Source: Aeromicrobium senzhongii (GTDB taxonomy: Bacteria; Actinomycetota; Actinomycetes; Propionibacteriales; Nocardioidaceae). From it: a DNA stretch of 64,000 bases. Below, piece by piece: positions 35,086 through 42,819 of the stretch. Each line of letters begins with the position of its first letter. The stretch's first letter is position 1. A program made the translations under genes and the position numbers. The stretch covers positions 62,001-126,000 of the forward strand of contig NZ_CP060587.1 of the NCBI RefSeq assembly GCF_014334735.1, in the 5' to 3' direction. The notes beneath the pieces are model-generated. The model saw nothing but the letters and a program-made list of their open reading frames with translations, did not search any database and was not told where the DNA came from.

Positions 35086-37287
35086 ATGGCGTGGCAGGAC
35101 ATGGGCGAGTCGATCAAGAAGGTCGCCGAGAGCGAACCGAAGCCGACCTCTGTGTGGGGGGCGATCGGTTCGATCGCGTGGCTGTCCGTCCTGGCAGGCG
35201 TGATCATCGCCGTGATCTTCGTGCCCGGGACGGCCTTCGTGGCCTCCACGGGCAACAAGGCCACCAAGGACATCGTCGACCTGCCCCTCGCGCTGCAGGA
35301 CCTGCCCAACCCGCAGACCACCCGCGTGCTGGCCTCGAACGGCCGTCGGATCGCGTACTTCTACCAGGAGAACCGCCAGGACGTCCCCCTCGAGAAGATC
35401 GCCCCCGTCATGCAGGAGGCGATCATCTCGATCGAGGACTACCGGTTCTACGAGCACGGCGCGCTGGACCTCAAGGGCACCCTGCGAGCCCTCATGAACA
35501 ACGCCTCCGCCGGTGAGACGCAGGGCGGCTCCTCGATCACGCAGCAGCTGGTCAAGCTCACGCTCGTCCAGCAGGCCGCCACCAAGGAGCAGCGCGCCGC
35601 CGCCACCGAGGTGTCCACCGCCCGCAAGATCCGCGAGCTGAAGCTGGCCATCAACTACGAGAAGGAGTACTCGAAGGACGAGATCCTCGAGCACTACCTG
35701 AACATCGCCTACTTCGGCGACGGCGCCTACGGCGTCAACGCCGCGGCCTATCACTACTTCTCGGTCAGCCCCGACAAGCTGTCGACCTCGCAGGCCGCCA
35801 CGCTGGCCGGCCTGGTCCAGAACCCCGAGCAGTACAACCCGCGCGTGTACCCCGAGCGCGCGCTGCAGCGTCGCAACACCGTGCTCGGTGTCATGGCCCG
35901 CCTGGGCAAGATCCCCACCGCCGAGGCCGAGAAGCTCAGCGCCACCACCATCGGATTGAAGATCACGTCCTTCCCCAACGGCTGCGTCGACTCGGTCGCG
36001 TCCTTCTCGTGCGACTACATCCGCCGCTACCTGCTGCAGGAGCCGGCGTTGGGCGCGACGGTCAAGGAGCGTCAGACGATGCTCGAGCGCGGCGGCCTGA
36101 CCATCAAGTCCAACATCGACCTGTCGATGCAGGAGTCGGTCAACCAGGCCGTCAAGAAGTACGTCGGCCCCACCGACAAGGCCATCGGCTCGCTCGCGCT
36201 GGTCGAGCCGGGTACCGGCAAGGTCCGGGCCCTGGGCCAGTCGCGCTCGATGGGCAAGAAGAAGGGCGAGACCTACATCAACTTCTCCGTGCCGCGGAAG
36301 TACGGCGACTCGGCCGGCTTCCAGGCCGGATCGACCTTCAAGATGTTCACGACCGCCGCGGCGCTCGAGGACGGCATCCCGCCCAGCAAGTCGTACAACT
36401 CGCCCCAGACGATGACGATCCCGAGCGGGACCTACTTCGACTGCGACGGACGCGGCACGTCGGCCTGGCCGGTCAAGAACTCCACAGGTGCCGGCACGTT
36501 CAACATGGTCACCGGCCTGCGCACGTCCGTCAACACCTACTTCGCGCAGCTCGAGCGTGACGCGGGCCTGTGCAAGACGGTCAAGATGGCCAAGAAGATG
36601 GGCATCCCGATCACCGAGCCCGACCCCAAGGAGGGCAAGCCCGGCAGCTACGTCCCGTCGTTCACGCTCGGCCCGATCGACGTGAGCCCGCTGGACATGG
36701 CGGCCGCCTACGCCACGCCCGCCGCCGGCGGCGAGTACTGCGAGCCGGCCCCGGTCGCCGAGATCCTCGACCGCAACGGCAAGACCCTCAAGAAGTACAA
36801 GCCGGACTGCAAGCGGGTCATGAGCAAGAAGACCGCCGCGACGATCAACGCGATCCTCGTGGGCCTGCAGCAGCCGAACGGCTTCGGCTACCAGAACGGC
36901 ACCGGCCTGAGCATCCCGTCGGCCGCCAAGACCGGCACGACGAACGACTCCAAGGCCGTCTGGTACGTCGGCTACACCCCCGAGATCTCGGCGGCGTCGA
37001 TGATCGCCGGCATCACCAAGAGCGGCCGACCGTCCGGCCTGGTCAACACCAGCCTGCGCGGCGTGCCCGTGACGTTCAACCAGGCCGGCGGCTCGTCGCT
37101 GGCGGGTCCGCAGTGGAAGGCGGCGATGGGCGAGATCGAGAAGAGCCTCACGCCGGCCAAGTTCGACTCGGTGAGCCTGCCCAGTGCGCAGAAGGCCGCG
37201 GCCAAGCCTGACGCCCGTGGTGGCGATCGTCCGGCCCGTGGTGGCGACCGAGGCCGGGGCCGCGGCGGCGACCGCGGCGACGACTGA
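35086..37287 (+). CDS. ponA2: Class A penicillin-binding protein (PonA2 type)
   Basis: The 733-residue bifunctional enzyme polymerises and crosslinks peptidoglycan. After a cytoplasmic stretch and one helix (SIAWLSVLAGVIIAVIFVPG), the glycosyltransferase has IEDYRFYEHGALD (catalytic Glu ~118) and GGSSITQQLVK. The transpeptidase has STFK (~416, nucleophile Ser), SVN, and KTGTTND (~614). There is no PASTA domain, unlike mycobacterial PonA2. The last ~25 residues are an RGGD-rich basic/acidic tail. Start ATG 35086. Position next to whiB and the ArsA pair supports PonA2 orthology. Confidence 0.93.
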   Translation: MAWQDMGESIKKVAESEPKPTSVWGAIGSIAWLSVLAGVIIAVIFVPGTAFVASTGNKATKDIVDLPLALQDLPNPQTTRVLASNGRRIAYFYQENRQDVPLEKIAPVMQEAIISIEDYRFYEHGALDLKGTLRALMNNASAGETQGGSSITQQLVKLTLVQQAATKEQRAAATEVSTARKIRELKLAINYEKEYSKDEILEHYLNIAYFGDGAYGVNAAAYHYFSVSPDKLSTSQAATLAGLVQNPEQYNPRVYPERALQRRNTVLGVMARLGKIPTAEAEKLSATTIGLKITSFPNGCVDSVASFSCDYIRRYLLQEPALGATVKERQTMLERGGLTIKSNIDLSMQESVNQAVKKYVGPTDKAIGSLALVEPGTGKVRALGQSRSMGKKKGETYINFSVPRKYGDSAGFQAGSTFKMFTTAAALEDGIPPSKSYNSPQTMTIPSGTYFDCDGRGTSAWPVKNSTGAGTFNMVTGLRTSVNTYFAQLERDAGLCKTVKMAKKMGIPITEPDPKEGKPGSYVPSFTLGPIDVSPLDMAAAYATPAAGGEYCEPAPVAEILDRNGKTLKKYKPDCKRVMSKKTAATINAILVGLQQPNGFGYQNGTGLSIPSAAKTGTTNDSKAVWYVGYTPEISAASMIAGITKSGRPSGLVNTSLRGVPVTFNQAGGSSLAGPQWKAAMGEIEKSLTPAKFDSVSLPSAQKAAAKPDARGGDRPARGGDRGRGRGGDRGDD

Positions 37288-37306
37288 GTCACGCGATGTG
37301 AACGGA

Positions 37307-37342
37307 CGAGCGGGGCCCGTGGTCACCCACGGGCCCCGCTCG
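37307..37342. terminator. Bidirectional terminator after ponA2
   Basis: Perfect 16-bp arms (CGAGCGGGGCCCGTGG and its complement) around a TCAC loop, with TTT following on the plus strand. It separates convergent ponA2 and yqeY. Confidence 0.85.
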
Positions 37343-37355
37343 TTTCACGCTGCGC

Positions 37356-37817
37356 TCAGGAGCCGAGCTGGCGCCTGACCTCGGCCGCGACGGCGCCTCC
37401 GTCGGCACGGCCCTTGGTCTGGGCCGTCACGGCGCCCATGACCTTGCCCATCGCCTTCATCCCCTCGCCCGCGGCGCCGGTCTGCTCGATGCTCTCGGCC
37501 ACGATCGCCGCGATCTCCTCGTCGCTCAGCGGCTCGGGCAGGTACTCGGCCAAGATGGCGGCCTCGGCCCGCTCCTTCTCGGCCAGCTCGGGGCGGTTGC
37601 CCTCGTCGAAGGCGGTGGCCGACTCGCGGCGCTTCTTGGCCTCCGAGGACAGGACGGTCAGGACGTCGTCGTCCGTCAGCTCGCGCGCCTCCTTGCCGGC
37701 GACCTCGGCGTTCGTGATCGCCGCCAGCGCCATCCGGATGACCGAGGTGCGCAGGGCGTCCCGGGCCTTCAGGGCGGTGTTGAGGTCGTCGCGGAGTCGA
37801 TCCTTGAGAGCTGACAT
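37356..37817 (-). CDS. GatB/YqeY domain protein
   Basis: The 153-residue protein is all helical, with the YqeY pattern: SALKDRLRDDLNTALKARD, an allele of the LRTSVIRMALAAI region, an acidic middle with EYLPEPLSDEEI, and GKVMGAV near the end. It resembles the tRNA-binding tail of GatB and may bind tRNA, but its role is unproven. Start ATG 37817. It is commonly found beside ponA2-type genes in actinobacteria. Confidence 0.9.
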   Translation of the reverse strand: MSALKDRLRDDLNTALKARDALRTSVIRMALAAITNAEVAGKEARELTDDDVLTVLSSEAKKRRESATAFDEGNRPELAEKERAEAAILAEYLPEPLSDEEIAAIVAESIEQTGAAGEGMKAMGKVMGAVTAQTKGRADGGAVAAEVRRQLGS

Positions 37818-37852
37818 GGCTCCAGTGTCCCACCCGTCGGCGAGGGTCTGCC

Positions 37853-38596
37853 TCAGTGCCGCGGCTCCCAGCGGAAGAGCCGGCGGGTGAGGTCGACGCC
37901 CACCCAGGTCCACAGCGCCAGGCCCGCGATCGCGAACCACGGGCTGCCGGCCAGCTCGAGGTCGTAGGCGGCGCGGACGAGGGTCACGACCGCTCCACCG
38001 GGTGTCAGGTCCAGGTACGGACTCTCGACCAGCGGCCCGGCGACCAGCGACCCCAGCACGACGGTGATGTAGGGCATCGTCGAGATCTGGGCGGCGCTCG
38101 CGTTCGGCGTGATCGCTGCCGTGGCCGTGGCTGCGGTCAGGGTCGACGCCACCAGGCCGACGACGGCGGCCAGGAGCCACCAGGGCCGCGAGGGGGCCGG
38201 GATGTCGAGCGCGACCAGGACGCCCGCGACCACGGCCACCTGGGCCAGGAACAGCACCAGGGGCGCCGCCAGCACGCCGGCGAGGATCGCACCGTCGCCC
38301 GTCTCGCCGGAGCGCAGCCGCTTGAGGAACAGGTCCTGGCGGCGGGTGACCAGCGTCGTCGTGGCCGTGAGGTAGATCGCGAACAGGGCGAAGAACGCCA
38401 GGACCATGCAGATCATCCCGACGGCGGCGTTCCGCGCCGTCTCGGCCTGCGCGATGACGAAGGCCGCGAACATCAGCGGGAACGCGGTCGCGCTGACCAG
38501 CGTGGCCTTGGACCGGGCGATCAGGCGCAGCTCCGTGCGGGCGATCACCCACGCCCGCGAGGCCGACGGTCGGGTGGTGGCGGTCGCGGTGCTCAT
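37853..38596 (-). CDS. ABC transporter permease (ABC-2 type)
   Basis: The 247-residue protein has six hydrophobic helices (for example MICMVLAFFALFAIYLTATT and PWWLLAAVVGLVASTLTAAT) after a cytoplasmic N-terminus, as in ABC-2 exporters. It overlaps the stop of the ATPase gene (ATGA) and must pair with it. Such exporters, when beside a NarL-type two-component system, often handle membrane-active antibiotics or lipids; this is inference from context. Confidence 0.85.
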   Translation of the reverse strand: MSTATATTRPSASRAWVIARTELRLIARSKATLVSATAFPLMFAAFVIAQAETARNAAVGMICMVLAFFALFAIYLTATTTLVTRRQDLFLKRLRSGETGDGAILAGVLAAPLVLFLAQVAVVAGVLVALDIPAPSRPWWLLAAVVGLVASTLTAATATAAITPNASAAQISTMPYITVVLGSLVAGPLVESPYLDLTPGGAVVTLVRAAYDLELAGSPWFAIAGLALWTWVGVDLTRRLFRWEPRH

Positions 38597-39531
38597 GCGT
38601 TCTCCTCGATACGGTCCTGGCTGATGCGGGTGAAGACCTCGGACAGGCTCGCCTCCTGGGCGTGCAGGCGGCCGAGGCGGTGGCCGTGCTGGTCGGCCCA
38701 GCCCAACAGGCGGCCGAGGGCGGGCTGCAGGTCGGCGACCCCGAGCCGGACGAGGTCGCCCTGGACCTGCACGTCCTGCGGGTCGACGACGGTGCGCAGC
38801 TCACGCTCCAGGCGGGCCCCGTCCGCGACCGGCGCGCGGAACGAGATCTGCGCCGGCGCCGCCCCCACGATCTGCTCCAGGGTGCCCTCGCGGACGACGC
38901 GGCCACCGTGCATGATCGCGATGCGATCGGCCAGCGACTCGGCCTCCTCGAGGTAGTGCGTCGTCAGGACGACGGTGGTGCCGCCCGCCAGCAGGTCGCG
39001 CACGATGCCCCACGTGCGCTCACGCGACTCGGGGTCCAGGCCGGCGGTGGGCTCGTCGAGGAAGAGCACCTCGGGCCGGTTGAGCGTGGCGAGCGCCAGG
39101 TCGAGGCGACGGCGCTGGCCGCCGGACAGCTGGACGACCCGGGTGTCGGCGCGATCGGCCAGCTCGACGCGCTTGAGCACGTCGTCGACGGGGTCAGGGC
39201 GAGTCGTCAGCGCGGCCCACATCTCGAGCGTCTCGCGGACGGTCAGGTCGCCGGCGAACCCGGTCTCCTGGAGCATCATGCCGATGCGCGGCCGCAGGGC
39301 GGCCCGGTCGCGCTGCGGGTCGAGCCCGAGCACGCGCACCTGCCCGCCGTCGGCGCCGCGATGGCCCTCCAGGGTCTCCATGGTCGTGGTCTTGCCGGCG
39401 CCGTTCGTGCCCAGGAGGGCGAACAGCTCGCCGCGGTGGACCGCCAGGTCGAGGTCGCGCACGGCGACGAAGTCCCCGTAGGAGCACGACAGCCCGCGGG
39501 CCTCGATGACGGTGTCGTCGGTGATGTCCAT
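38593..39531 (-). CDS. ABC transporter ATP-binding protein
   Basis: The 312-residue ATPase has Walker A LLGTNGAGKTTT (~41-52), the Q-loop MMLQETGF, signature LSGGQRRRLDLA, Walker B VLFLDEPTAGLD, and the switch His in TTHYLEEAE. The C-terminal ~80 residues are the extra domain of DrrA/CcmA-like exporters. It works with the permease downstream. The gene is divergent from the two-component system; the 98-bp gap contains a palindrome at 39589-39604. Confidence 0.95.
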   Translation of the reverse strand: MDITDDTVIEARGLSCSYGDFVAVRDLDLAVHRGELFALLGTNGAGKTTTMETLEGHRGADGGQVRVLGLDPQRDRAALRPRIGMMLQETGFAGDLTVRETLEMWAALTTRPDPVDDVLKRVELADRADTRVVQLSGGQRRRLDLALATLNRPEVLFLDEPTAGLDPESRERTWGIVRDLLAGGTTVVLTTHYLEEAESLADRIAIMHGGRVVREGTLEQIVGAAPAQISFRAPVADGARLERELRTVVDPQDVQVQGDLVRLGVADLQPALGRLLGWADQHGHRLGRLHAQEASLSEVFTRISQDRIEENA

Positions 39532-39588
39532 GGCTCCACCTTGGCGTCACGGCGGCGGGACCGGCCAGAGTGCGCCGTCACCACAACT

Positions 39589-39604
39589 CATGACATCTGT
39601 CATG
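39589..39604. promoter_or_regulatory. Palindromic operator candidate between ABC and two-component genes
   Basis: CATGACATCTGTCATG is a perfect palindrome of 7-bp arms with a TC centre, between the divergent ABC exporter and histidine kinase genes. It is a likely site for the NarL-type response regulator encoded at 40751, controlling the exporter and its own operon. Confidence 0.65.
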
Positions 39605-39629
39605 CGCCCTCTCGGATACGGTCGTCGGC

Positions 39630-40754
39630 GTGAGTCCGAATCCCGACGGCTTCGTCGCCACCTGGCGCTACACCGCGACGAGCCTGTGGCTCTACGTGGT
39701 GATGGGCCTGATCGGCCCGGTGGCTCGCGCCCTGGCGGACCTTGCAGAAGGCATCGCGGTCGTCCGCACGGTCGGGCTGCTCGTCGTCATCGCAGCGGTC
39801 GTGTGGTTCTCCTGTCGTCCGCTGATCGCGGCCGCGAAGGCGGGGCTCGGTCAGCAGCAGTTCTCCTGGGGGCAGCGGGTGAGATACCTGGCTCCCGCGT
39901 TGCTGGTCTTCCCGCTGGCGTGGCTGCCGCCCACCTTTCCGCCCGGCGTCGTCCTCGTGCCCTGGCTGGTCGTGTCGTTGCTGGCGATCGACCTCGCGCC
40001 GCGGTGGCGCAACAACGTGGTGCCGCTCGTGCTGGTGCTGCTCGTCGGGCTGTACGCCATCGGGGGGTGGGAGCAGCTGCGCGACCTCGACGACGAGGGC
40101 GGCTACGTGCTGGGCTACCTGGCCCTGTTCCTTCCGGTCGTCTGCATCTTCCAGGTCTGGCTGTGGCAGCTCATGCTGCAGGTCCGGTCGAAGGGCGAGG
40201 CCGAGGCCGACCTGGCCGCGGTGCGCGAGCGCCTGCGGCTCGCGGCCGACCTGCACGACGTCCAGGGCCACCACTTGCAGGTGATCGCGCTCAAGGCCGA
40301 GCTGGCCGAGCGCCAGCTCGACCGGGACCCCGAGGCCGCCCGCGCCTCGATGCACGAGGTCCAGCAGATCGCCCGGGAGGCCATCGCCGAGACGAAGGAG
40401 ATCGTGCGGGGCTACCGCCGCACCAGCCTGCGCGAGGAGATGGCGAACGCCGCCGCCGTGCTCGAGGCCGCCGGCGCCGCCGTCGAGGTCGACTGCGCCG
40501 AGGAGCTCGAGCAGCCGCTCTTCGCCCTGGCCCTGCGGGAGGCGACGACGAACATCCTGCGCCACAGCGACGCGACCTCGGTGCGGATCGCCGCGTCGCC
40601 GCACCGGTTCACGATCACCAACGACGGGGCAGGCCCGTCGGCGTCGTCCCACGGGACGGGCCTCGCCTCGCTGACCGAGCGCGCCGCCGCCGCCGGTGGC
40701 CGACTCGCGGTGCGGCGCGATGACGGTCTCTTCACGCTGGAGGTGACGGTGTGA
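39630..40754 (+). CDS. Sensor histidine kinase, DesK/NarX type
   Basis: The 374-residue protein has five or six N-terminal helices (residues ~20-185), then a short coiled segment and a HisKA_3 domain: LAADLHDVQGHHLQ with the phospho-His at about residue 209. The ATPase domain has LREATTNILRHS (N-box) and GTGLASLTERAAAAGG (G2). No periplasmic domain is visible, so it probably senses a membrane or lipid change, as DesK does. The stop overlaps the response regulator start (GTGA). Confidence 0.92.
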   Translation: MSPNPDGFVATWRYTATSLWLYVVMGLIGPVARALADLAEGIAVVRTVGLLVVIAAVVWFSCRPLIAAAKAGLGQQQFSWGQRVRYLAPALLVFPLAWLPPTFPPGVVLVPWLVVSLLAIDLAPRWRNNVVPLVLVLLVGLYAIGGWEQLRDLDDEGGYVLGYLALFLPVVCIFQVWLWQLMLQVRSKGEAEADLAAVRERLRLAADLHDVQGHHLQVIALKAELAERQLDRDPEAARASMHEVQQIAREAIAETKEIVRGYRRTSLREEMANAAAVLEAAGAAVEVDCAEELEQPLFALALREATTNILRHSDATSVRIAASPHRFTITNDGAGPSASSHGTGLASLTERAAAAGGRLAVRRDDGLFTLEVTV

Positions 40755-41347
40755 TCCGCGTGGTGGTCGTCGACGACGAGGAGATGATCCGCAGCGCGAT
40801 CGTGGCCCTCCTCGCGCTGGAGGAGGACCTCGACATCGTGGGCGAGGCCGGGAACGGCGCGGACGGCCTGGACCTGGTCCGTCTGCACGAGCCGGACGTG
40901 GTCCTGCTCGACCTGGAAATGCCGCCGACCGACGGGATCGAGGTGTCGACCCAGATCGCACCCCCGGCGCGCTCGGTGCTGATGACCCGCCATGCTCGTC
41001 CCGGCGTGCTCCGGCGGGCCATGGCCGCCGGGATCTCGGGTTTCGTGCCGAAGTCGAGCCCGGTGTCCACGCTGGCGCAGGTGATCCGCGAGGTCGCGGC
41101 GGGACGCCGCTACGTCGACTCCGAGGTCGCCGCGGCGGCGCTCGAGGCCGAGGCGTGCCCCCTGTCGGACCGCGAGCTCGACGCCCTGCGCCTGACCCGA
41201 CGGCACGTGTCGATCGCCGAGATCGCCGGAACGCTGCACCTGGCCGAGGGCACGGTGCGCAACTACCTGTCGAGCGCGATGGCCAAGACCGACACGTCCT
41301 CGCGGTACGAGGCCGCCGAGCACGCCTACGAGCACGGCTGGATCTGA
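40751..41347 (+). CDS. NarL/FixJ family response regulator
   Basis: The 198-residue protein has a receiver domain (VVVDDEEM; VVLLDLEMPPTDG with the phospho-Asp at ~54; a K in VPKSSP) and a C-terminal LuxR-type helix-turn-helix (LTRRHVSIAEIAGTLHLAEG, then VRNYLSSAMAKTD). It partners the overlapping histidine kinase and likely controls the divergent ABC exporter through the palindrome at 39589. Confidence 0.95.
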   Translation: MIRVVVVDDEEMIRSAIVALLALEEDLDIVGEAGNGADGLDLVRLHEPDVVLLDLEMPPTDGIEVSTQIAPPARSVLMTRHARPGVLRRAMAAGISGFVPKSSPVSTLAQVIREVAAGRRYVDSEVAAAALEAEACPLSDRELDALRLTRRHVSIAEIAGTLHLAEGTVRNYLSSAMAKTDTSSRYEAAEHAYEHGWI

Positions 41348-41379
41348 GTCCGCTGGCACCGCAGGACTAGGCTGCCCGC

Positions 41380-42282
41380 ATGGCACTGGGACGGCTGCTG
41401 GCCGCGACGACCGCGCTCGGGCTCGGCACGCTGGGCTACTCGTACATCGAGGCGACCCGCCGGTTCGTGGTCCGCGAGTTCACCGCTCCCGTCCTGCCCG
41501 CGGGGCACGAGCCGCTGCGGGTGCTCCACCTCTCCGACATCCACCTGCTGCCCGGCCAGCTGCCGAAGCGCGAGTGGCTGGAGTCGCTCGCCGCGCTGGA
41601 GCCGGACCTGGTCGTGAACACGGGCGACAACCTCGCGCGCGCGGACTCCGTGGCGCCCTTGGTCGCCTCGCTCGCCGGACTGCTCGACGTCCCCGGCGTG
41701 TTCGTCTTCGGCTCGAACGACTACTTCTCGCCGAAGCTGAAGAGCCCCACCTCGTACCTGAGCGGCGGCACGGGGGTCGACGTCGGCGGCGACTGGAGCC
41801 GGCCTCGGGACCTGCCCTTCGAGGACCTGCGCGCCGCCTTCACGCAGCAGGGGTGGCTGGACCTCAACAACGACCGGGGCGAGCTGACGGTCAAGGGCAC
41901 GCACATCGCCTTCACGGGTGTCGACGACCCGCACCTGCGGTTCGACCGGCTCGACCACCTGCCCGCCGACGCCACGGCGGACCTGCGCATCGGGGTGGCC
42001 CACGCCCCCTACCTGCGCGTGCTCGACTCGTTCAACGCCGCCGGGAACGAGCTGATCCTCGCCGGCCACACGCACGGGGGCCAGCTGCAGGTGCCCGGCT
42101 TCGGCGCCCTGGTCACCAATTGCGACATCGACCGGGGCCGCGCGAACGGCCTGCACACCCACCGCACGCCCGGTCACGACGCCTCGTGGTTGCACGTCTC
42201 GGCGGGCTGCGGCACCTCGCCGTTCACCCCGTTCCGGTTCTCCTGCCGACCCGAGGCGACAGTTCTCACCTTGACCGGGTAG
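41380..42282 (+). CDS. Metallophosphoesterase
   Basis: The 300-residue protein has calcineurin-type metal motifs: HLSDIHLLPGQ, VNTGDNLARAD, GSNDYFSPK, and the C-terminal GHTHGGQLQVPGFG. A single N-terminal hydrophobic stretch could anchor it with the catalytic part outside, as in YkuE/Rv3683-type enzymes. The substrate is unknown. It corresponds to Rv3683, which in M. tuberculosis follows ponA2 directly; here 4 kb are inserted between. Confidence 0.9.
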   Translation: MALGRLLAATTALGLGTLGYSYIEATRRFVVREFTAPVLPAGHEPLRVLHLSDIHLLPGQLPKREWLESLAALEPDLVVNTGDNLARADSVAPLVASLAGLLDVPGVFVFGSNDYFSPKLKSPTSYLSGGTGVDVGGDWSRPRDLPFEDLRAAFTQQGWLDLNNDRGELTVKGTHIAFTGVDDPHLRFDRLDHLPADATADLRIGVAHAPYLRVLDSFNAAGNELILAGHTHGGQLQVPGFGALVTNCDIDRGRANGLHTHRTPGHDASWLHVSAGCGTSPFTPFRFSCRPEATVLTLTG

Positions 42283-42300
42283 AATCTCCAAGGTTGCACA

Positions 42301-42377
42301 CGGGGTGTGGCGCAGCTTGGTAGCGCGCGTCGTTCGGGACGACGAGGCCGCAGGTTCAAATCCTGTCACCCCGACCA
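42301..42377 (+). tRNA. tRNA-Pro (anticodon CGG)
   Basis: A complete cloverleaf of 77 nt with encoded CCA. The acceptor CGGGGTG pairs with CACCCCG. The anticodon stem CGTCG/CGACG encloses the loop TTCGGGA, anticodon CGG at 42335-42337. The T-loop contains GGTTCAAATCC. It reads CCG proline codons, which are abundant in this GC-rich genome. A terminator follows 16 bp after the CCA. Confidence 0.97.
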
Positions 42378-42393
42378 GTGCCTCAGCACGATG

Positions 42394-42428
42394 AGATCCT
42401 CGGAACCCTCGGGTTCCGGGGATCTTTT
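42394..42428 (+). terminator. Terminator after tRNA-Pro
   Basis: AGATCCTCGGAACCC pairs with GGGTTCCGGGGATCT around a short loop, followed by TTTT at 42425-42428. This is a classic intrinsic terminator. Confidence 0.85.
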
Positions 42429-42697
42429 CGTTGTCGGTCCGCGACGCGCGGCAGGCTTCGATCGGCACGCAGCCTCACTGGTGTCGACTGCATCACAATT
42501 CCCAGCTTTTTCTCCAGAAACGGCCCTTGGTCACTGGGAGAGTTGGGCAAGATGTGGTCTGTTCGCCGGAGGGGGACCGGGAACCCGGCAGGCCCAGGAG
42601 CGTTGGTGTGACGCGATCGGAGCAGGGAGAACTGCCGTGAAGCCGTTGCGTCACCCGACCTGGTCGGAACGTTCCGGTGTGGGCGGGGGCACGCCGA
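42429..42697. other. Gene-free stretch between tRNA-Pro and the aacS upstream hairpin
   Basis: About 270 bp without a recognisable gene. It contains a locally AT-richer patch (about 42490-42560, with a CTTTTTCTCC run), unusual for this region. No integrase, att-like copy of the tRNA 3' end or IS is seen. The reading frames here do not resemble any protein I know. Confidence 0.5.
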
Positions 42698-42752
42698 CGT
42701 CGAGACGATCGTCGACCTGCTGGGGAAGGCAGGGTCGCCGATCGTCTCGACG
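42698..42752. repeat. Long hairpin upstream of aacS (55 bp)
   Basis: Arms CGTCGAGACGATCG (42698-42711) and CGATCGTCTCGACG (42739-42752) are perfect. Inside, CGACCTGC pairs with GCAGGGTCG with one bulged G, leaving an 8-nt loop TGGGGAAG. It ends 67 bp before the acetoacetyl-CoA synthetase start, so it may lie in the leader or promoter. No second copy is visible in the window. Confidence 0.75.
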
Positions 42753-42819
42753 CATCGGTCCTGGGGCCGTCCTTCCGCGCCGCGCCGACACGGCGCCATC
42801 GCCGTCCTAGACTGCGGGC

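Noticed and set aside
42307..42810. Possible genes on either strand between tRNA-Pro and aacS
   Set aside because: They run through the tRNA and its terminator, have low-complexity Arg/Ser composition and no recognisable domain.
42301..42819. tRNA-Pro as an integration site for a genomic island
   Set aside because: No integrase, no second copy of the tRNA 3' end and no phage or mobile genes are seen downstream; aacS and asd-lysC follow.
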